NCBI GenBank assembly: GCA_028554755.1
Contig: JAPTOF010000025.1
Location: 620,001 to 684,000 of the forward strand
Direction of reading: 5' to 3'
DNA length: 64,000 nucleotides
Source of the DNA: Cordia subcordata
Lineage: Eukaryota > Streptophyta > Magnoliopsida > Boraginales > Cordiaceae
In this document: positions 57,743-64,000 of the stretch, in pieces
Position numbering within the stretch: the first letter of the stretch is position 1
How the letters are laid out: every line of letters starts with the position of its first letter
Notes under the pieces: generated by a model
What the model saw: the letters and a program-made list of their open reading frames with translations, nothing else
Told to the model about the DNA's origin: nothing
The model's database searches: none
Position numbers and translations under genes: made by a program

Positions 57743-60650
57743 TCAACTTCCATAGATGGGATCGTGAAGCATTAAAACCTCCACACGAGCCATGCTCGGA
57801 TCATATGCGTGCTTCAGGTGTTGCCCATTCACCGTTAACTCTCGGCCATCCTTCAAGTCTTTAATCTTGATTGCACCGGAAGGATAGGCAACCATCACCT
57901 CATATGGACCATCCCATCTTGTCTTAAGCTTACCTGGAAAGAGTTTCAATTGTGAGTTAAACAACCAAACTTTATCAGAAGGAGAGAATGATTTCTTAAT
58001 AATGTGTTTATCATGAATTCTCTTCTTCATCCTATCCTTATAAAGTTTAGCGTTCTCATATGCCTCGAATCTAAGGTCTTCCAATTCTGCTAAGTCTAGC
58101 TTCCTTTTCTCACCCGCTCTTGCCAAGTCAAATTTTAAGGCTTTGATTGCCCAATAAGCTCTATGCTCAAGTTCTACCGGCAAGTGACAAGCTTTACCAT
58201 AAACCAATCTATACGGAGACATACCAATAGGAGTTTTAAAGGCGATACGGTAAGCCCATAAAGCATCATTTAGCCTAATAGACCAATCTCTCCTATCGGG
58301 CCTAACCGTTTTCTCTAAAATGTGCTTGATCTCCCTATTAGACACCTCTACTTGTCCACTAGTTTGCGGGTGATAAGTAGTGGCTACCATATGGGTGACC
58401 GAATATCTTCTCAACAAGGCCTCTAAAGTCCTATCGCGAAAATGCAAACCCCCATCACTAATTAAGACCCTAGGGACTCCAAATCTAGAGAAAATGTTCT
58501 CCTTAATGAACTTAACCACTACCCTATGGTTAGTAGTTCATGTGGGAATTGCTTCAACCTATTTGGACACATAATCAACAGCCACTAAAATGTATTGGTA
58601 CCAAAAGGAAGGTGGAAATGGACCCATGAAATCTATACCCCAAATATCAAACAACTCACAAGGAAGAATAGGGAATAAAGGCATCATGTTTCTCCTAGAG
58701 ATGGACCCAGATTGTTGACATCTAAAACACTTCTTACAATACTCTTGGGCATCCCTAAAGAGAGTGGGCCAAAATAATCCATATTGCAACACCTTCGCGA
58801 CGGTCTTCTTCCCACTAAAATGACCTCCACACCCCTCATCATGACACATACTCAAAACATTCTCAAACTCATCCTTAAGCACACACCAACATATCATTTG
58901 ATCTGCACACACTTTGAAAAGATAGGGATCCTCCCAAAAGAAATGCCTAACTTATGCTTGGAACCTATCTTTTTCTCTTTTCTCCCAATGGGAAGGAAAA
59001 TGCCCTGTGGCAAGATAATTGACAATATGAGCAAACCAAGGTGTGTGATAAGAGACGGCAAACAATTGTTCATCAGGGAATGAATCATGAAAACGAAATG
59101 GATCACTAGAAGATTCGCTAACAAGACGAGAAAGATGATCCGCAACTAAATTTTCTCTACCCTTCTTATCCCGGATTTCTATGTCAAACTCTTGAAGGAG
59201 AAGCAATCACCTAATCAAGTGGGGCTTAGATCTTTCTTAGACAACAAATACTTCAATGTCGCATGATCGGTGTAGACAATCACTTTGGACCCTAGGATGT
59301 ATGACCTAAACTTGTCAAGGGAGAAAACTATTTCTAGAAGCTCTTTTTCCATAGTGGTATAGTTCTTTTATGCTTCATCAAGAGTCTTGCTAGCATGGTA
59401 CACAATATTGGGCAACTTATCCTTCCTTTGACCTAAAACAACTCCTATCGCATAATCGGATGCATCACACATAACCTCAATGGGAGGCTGTAGTTAGGTG
59501 GTTGGATAATTGGGGATGTAGACAATAAGGATTTAAGCCTTTTGAAAGCTCTAACACATTCATCATTAAAGTCAAAAGGGACATCTTATGCTAGGAGCCT
59601 AGACACGGGACGTGCAATATGACTAAAATCCTTAATGAATCTATAGTAAAATCCTGCATGCCCTATAAAAGATCTAACATCCTTGACACACTTAGGGACA
59701 GGCAACTTTTCAATTAATTCTACCTTAGCTGGGTCAACTTGAATTCAAAGAGATGATACAACATGACCCAACACTATCCCACGTTGCACCATGAAGTGGG
59801 ATTTCTCCCAACTCAACACTAGATTCTTCTTCACACATTGGTCTAAGACTAAAGAGAGATGACTCAAGCACTCATCAAAGCTATCTCCAAAGACTGAGAA
59901 ATCATCCATGAAAATCTCTAAATGCCTCTCAATCATGTCACTAAAAATGGCCATCATACATCTCTGAAAAGTCGCTGGGGCATTACAAAGACCGAATGCC
60001 ATTCTCCTATAAGCAAAAATGCCATAGGGACAAGTAAAGGTGGTTTTCTCCTGGTCCTCGGGAAACACAAGGATCTGATTTTAACCTGAATAGCCATCTA
60101 GAAAACAATAGTAGCCATGCCTAGCTACTCTATCTAAGATCTGGTCTAGAAAAGGTAATGGAAAATGATCCTTCCTAGTTTTGGAGTTGAGCTTCCTTTA
60201 GTCAATACAAACTCTTCATCCCGTGGGAGTACGTGTAGGGATAAGCTCTCCTCTCTCATTCTCAACAACCGTGATCCCGGACTTCTTAGGGACAACTTGG
60301 ACCGGGCTAACCGACTCACTATCGGAGATCGAATAAATAATGCCTACATCTAAAAGCTTAATGATCTCTTTCTTAACTACTTCACTCATGTGTGGGTTTA
60401 GCCTCCTTTGCATCTCCCTAGAAGGAATGGCTTCATCCTCAAGGTGAATACAATGCATGCAAACCGAAGGGTCTATACCTCTCAAATCATCAATTTTCCA
60501 CCCTATAGCCTTCCTATGCTTCCTAAGAACCTCTAAAAGACGCTCTTCATGCTCACTAGAAAGATCGGAAGCTATGATGACAAGAAGGGTCTCACTAGGG
60601 CCTAGGAATGCATACTTCAAATGATCGGGAAGGGGCTTGAGCTCTAAAGA
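57743..60650 (-). pseudogene. Athila integrase, RNase H and RT
   Basis: Integrase: 57743-58519 carries [13 protein letters not shown] and [11 protein letters not shown] and ends DPIYGS; 58559-58912 carries the zinc module (HDEGCGGHFSGKKTVAKV... YCKKCFRCQQSG) and VAVDYVSK, separated by a stop in the YVSKW region. RNase H has frame damage at about 59230 and 59480. RT keeps [18 protein letters not shown] and [14 protein letters not shown] in 59745-60068, then a frame change near 60080. The N-terminal RT block ([15 protein letters not shown]) is in the next frame. Inactive. Confidence 0.9.
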
Positions 60651-62182
60651 AGGGCTAGGGTCAACCAAGGGGGACTTAACCTCAACATCATCAATGGGGA
60701 CATCACTAGAAATGAGACTAGAAGAATTAACCTCAAGTGACTTATTAGTTAAATGGCTCTCAATCAAGGAAGTAGAAGCTACATATTTTCGTTCTAAGGT
60801 CTCCACATCAAAACTAGACATCAATTCCTCAAATTTCGTCAATTCTTCTCCATCGGTCATAGTCTTCTCTAAAAAATCCTCAACGCAAGAATCAATCATA
60901 TCCACCCAAAAGCACTTTTCTCCATCCTTTCCTCTTATACTAGCCCTATTCACTACATCGGCAACCTTCATAGTGGATCTCAAATTCCGAAATTTCATCT
61001 TCAATAACCCCGACCTACAATGGATAATGGCATATGTGGTGGCAAGGAAGGGGCAACCTAGAAGAATGGGTGAAGAGTATTTAGAGTCATGTCCCGAATC
61101 CATATCTAACACTATGAAGTCAATAGGGTGCACAAACTCACCTACCTGAACCATAGCGTCCTCTATCACACCCTTAGGTCTACACTCAGACCTATCAGGT
61201 AGCTGAAGAGTAACATGTGTAGGAGACAACTCACCTACACCTAGTTGCTGATAGATAGAGTAGGGAATGAGATTCACACTAGATCCTAAATCTAACAAGG
61301 CATGATCAACCTGGGTCTCACGAATCCTACAAGGAATGGTGAAAGCTCCAGGGTCACTCATCTTAGGCGGAAGGCTGGAAGTACAAATACTACTCACCTT
61401 CTCCATAAGCCTCACCTTCTTAGGAATATTCGATGACCTACGTTTCCTTGTCCAAAGATCCTTAAAGAACTTAGAATAAGAGGGGATGGAAAGGATCGTA
61501 TTTATCAAAGGAAGATTGACCTTAAGGTCCTTAAGATGCTGTAAAACCTTGAAGAACCTAGAATCCTCACTAGGTTTAGGCCTCTCTAAGGCAGATGGAA
61601 AGGGAACTCTAGGCTTAACACCTCTAGACACATGGGAATCATCAATAGGCTCCTTTCTCTCGCTATGTGGGCAGGAAGTACTACTCTCTCCATGGTCTCT
61701 AATGGGCTCATCTTTCTCAACAAGACCCTCTCTATGATTTCCCTTAACAGGGCTACAATGTGGTGCTCTAGACTCAGAAGGACCACTAGGCGTAGGCATT
61801 GCAAAGTCAACTCCTACCCTATTATCCACTAACCGACCACTCCTAAGAGTGGTGACGGCCTTAGCCTGGGCCTGAAGGGGATCAGTGGTGTCGGTAGAGG
61901 AACAGGACTAGACTCTAGGGCTCACCTCCGGCTGAGAAGGCAATTTCCAGGGGTCTCTAGCACTCAGCTGACTAACAATCTATCCTAACTGTGCCTCAAA
62001 CCTAGCCCTTTGCTACCTATTTTCTGACAATTCCTGTTGTTGGTTTTGAATGAACTGCATTATCTTCATCATGTCATTACTAGGAGGTTGGCTACTAGAG
62101 GGAGTTGGCAAAGCCTGAGGTTGAGGAGCACTAGTGAGACGGGGTTGATTAACATGATAGAAACCTGGGGGATATTGATGAC
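60651..62182 (-). pseudogene. Athila protease and C-terminal gag
   Basis: An open frame of 537 codons (60216-61829) covers the RT N-terminus, linker, protease with intact DLGSS (61278-61292) and the end of gag. Upstream there are stops near 61909 and 62015 in the Gln/Pro-rich linker (NQQQELSENR). Gag stops at 62182 with the LTR-C insertion. Protease loop and flap regions (FIVLDMDSGHDS) are preserved. Confidence 0.9.
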
Positions 62183-64000
62183 TGATATCGCTACTTGAGC
62201 ACAAGCCTAAATAGCCCGCAAGTGCACGGGTCGTGTGTAGTACGGTGTGTGCGAGTGCGGGGTCGAATCCACGGGGAGGCCTAATGTGTATGGTGTTCTA
62301 AGCTAAGTGCGTCCTAAAGAGATACTTGTTGGGGTCCTAACTACACTTTTTTTTAGTGTTTTTGGTTTGAGGGGAGGTCGGGAAAAGTAAACCTAATCTA
62401 AGAACAAGGAAATAAAAAGGTAGCGCATATGTGTGTGATGGGAGAATCAAGAGATCTAAGGGGATTCAAACGTTGGAAATGGGAGACTAAGGTGATTACA
62501 TCTTGTTTATGGTGATTACTACGTCTTTCTAGGGTTACTTGATGGATTAAACTAAATGGTCTAATCTAGACCTATAATTAGCCTCCTAATTGGTACCCTA
62601 AGCCTTAGTGCGGGTCCGTCCCTAGGTGGCGATACCTAGCAGTACGGCATGGTCTTTATGACTTAGGAATTAGGGCTAGCCAATAAGATTCTAGGGGAGT
62701 GTAGATCGATCTAACCCTAGCACTTAGTCTTCTAATTAGTTCCCCAATCTGGCCCTAGGACTCGGTGCGAGTCTGTCCCTAAGCTTCACCTCACTCAGAG
62801 CTACGGCGTGGTCCTCATGAACTTAGGGTGTTAGGGTGGACTAACTAGCCTTCCTAAGTGGACTAAGGTCATTTAAACCTATCCGGACTCCTATTGGCTG
62901 GATTTAAAGCCAAAGGGGACTCGACCTAGGCTAGATACTAGTTGTGCACCATCGATCGCATCACAATTAACAGAAATTGACATTAAAGTGCATGGCAAAC
63001 ACATCTAGGGCATGGCATTTGAGAATACACCGGTATATTCTACTACTAAACACATAGACATGTTTAGATTACACCAATTTAAGCACTAGCACTCGACATG
63101 CATGCAATAGAAGCTAGTTATGCTATTAAGTATGCTAACACACACATAGACATGTATATTGTCATACCCACTTCATGTAGTCACCACACAAACACATAGA
63201 CATGCTAGCATAATGATTTAGAAATGGTTAATAGCACAATAGACTTCAATATATATATGCTACATCATTGAGGCATTTGAACAAACACATAGACATGTAT
63301 GTAAAATAGCCTTTGAAGCCATAAGCATAAGGCATATATACATAAATCCATCAAGTTTCCATTAATATAAAGTAGTAATCAATCCATAAATACAAGATAT
63401 AATCACCCTACATAGCTCTAATTAAACATAATTAGACTTAGGATAAAAGAGAGATACCCTTCTATCCATAGCCAAGCTTTACAAACCATGAGCTATGCCC
63501 CAAATCCTAGTGTTTGATCCTCTTAGATCCTTGATTCCAAGTGTTAAATGTGTTTAGAAGTGAGTGTATGAGGTGATTTTTGGTGGATTTTAGGTTTAGG
63601 GAAATGGGTGTTTGATTTGGGTGTTGTTCTCCATCTAAAAGGGCTGAAAAGTGGCTTAAATGGAGCTGTTAATGCGTCTAGCCGGGGGCCCATCCGGTCA
63701 ACCGGCTTTGGCCGGTCGACATAGCTGGTCGACCGGCTTGGTCGTCCGGCCTAGACAGAGGCAAACCAGTCTTGATAGTAAAATGGTCATATCTTGCTCG
63801 TTTTAGCTCCGATTCACGCACCGCTTTTTTCTATGGCTTTGTATCGTCGTGGGGGATCTCCCAAGCCATCTTTTGAAACCTAAAACATATCCAAAATTTG
63901 TCCATGTCCTTTTTAGGTTGCAAGATCCGAATTTGGCTCACGTTACGCTCGGTTTCGCCTCGGTCGCTCCTTCTTTCGTCCGACCACTTCCAAAAGCACT
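62183..64000 (-). repeat. LTR-C, minus strand, runs off the window
   Basis: On the minus strand it ends in AGCGATATCA at 62183. It matches LTR-C 35265-37349 from its end back to about 35530 without the inversion seen at 33397. Palindrome array at about 63680-63765. Its start and any interior lie to the right. It interrupts the Athila gag, so it is a later insertion. Confidence 0.9.

Larger units (their letters stand above)
54420..62182 (-). mobile_element. Athila-type element, gag cut by LTR-C
   Basis: Minus strand: 3' LTR (54420-56314), 3' untranslated region, integrase, RNase H, RT, protease and the second half of gag. At 62182 gag is interrupted inside the PQYPPGFYHVNQP tract by an LTR-C. 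The first half of gag and 5' LTR, if present, lie beyond the window. It inserted into the leader of the LTR-D element on its left. Confidence 0.91.

Overview
The window is plant nuclear heterochromatin made almost entirely of long terminal repeat (LTR) retrotransposons nested inside and fused to one another. I see no host gene, rRNA, tRNA gene or CRISPR array. Two facts point to a flowering plant. The Ty3/gypsy polyproteins carry residues typical of the Athila lineage, with a primer-binding site matching tRNA-Asp. The Ty1/copia polyproteins resemble the TNT1-94/Tork-Angela type. I cannot name the species.

Layout. 1-5469: a decayed + strand copia element, 5' end outside the window, with a 1.9 kb 3' LTR. 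5470-6919: a minus-strand Athila pol fragment holding a perfect 96-bp tandem duplication. 6920-9730: a + strand Athila 5' LTR, primer site and gag fragment, fused head-on to a minus-strand Athila pol-to-gag remnant (9731-14125). That is followed by an LTR start fragment and 3' untranslated region (to 15333). 15334-33388: a large + strand Athila element with both LTRs but broken gag-pol. Its integrase is split by a structurally complete younger element (22413-29346) with a 5-bp GGTAG target duplication. 33397-37349: a third LTR family (here LTR-C), one copy internally inverted and one full. 37360-46220: a minus-strand Athila element whose gag-pol is one open frame except for two TAA codons. 46221-46797: a patchwork of two LTR pieces. 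46798-51074: an old minus-strand Athila body cut by a second, minus-strand copia element (51075-53839). 53840-54419: the end of a fourth LTR type with a decayed primer site. 54420-62182: another minus-strand Athila. 62183-64000: a minus-strand LTR-C that interrupts its gag.

The most interesting item is the element at 22413-29346. It has no recognisable capsid, protease, reverse transcriptase or integrase. It carries one long frame (about 650 codons, two in-frame stops) for a protein with two CCHC zinc knuckles and a coiled coil, which I do not recognise. Its primer site, 3' untranslated region and polypurine tract match those of the surrounding Athila elements, so it was probably mobilised by them in trans.

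Several cis structures recur across three otherwise different LTR families. These are a palindrome array centred on GGTCGACC just upstream of the TATA box, short U5 hairpins with paired base changes, a hairpin directly before the polypurine tract that is also present about 930 bp further inside, and a motif following the end of the coding frame. They look like functional signals of this retrotransposon group. LTR families A-D are names given here for convenience.
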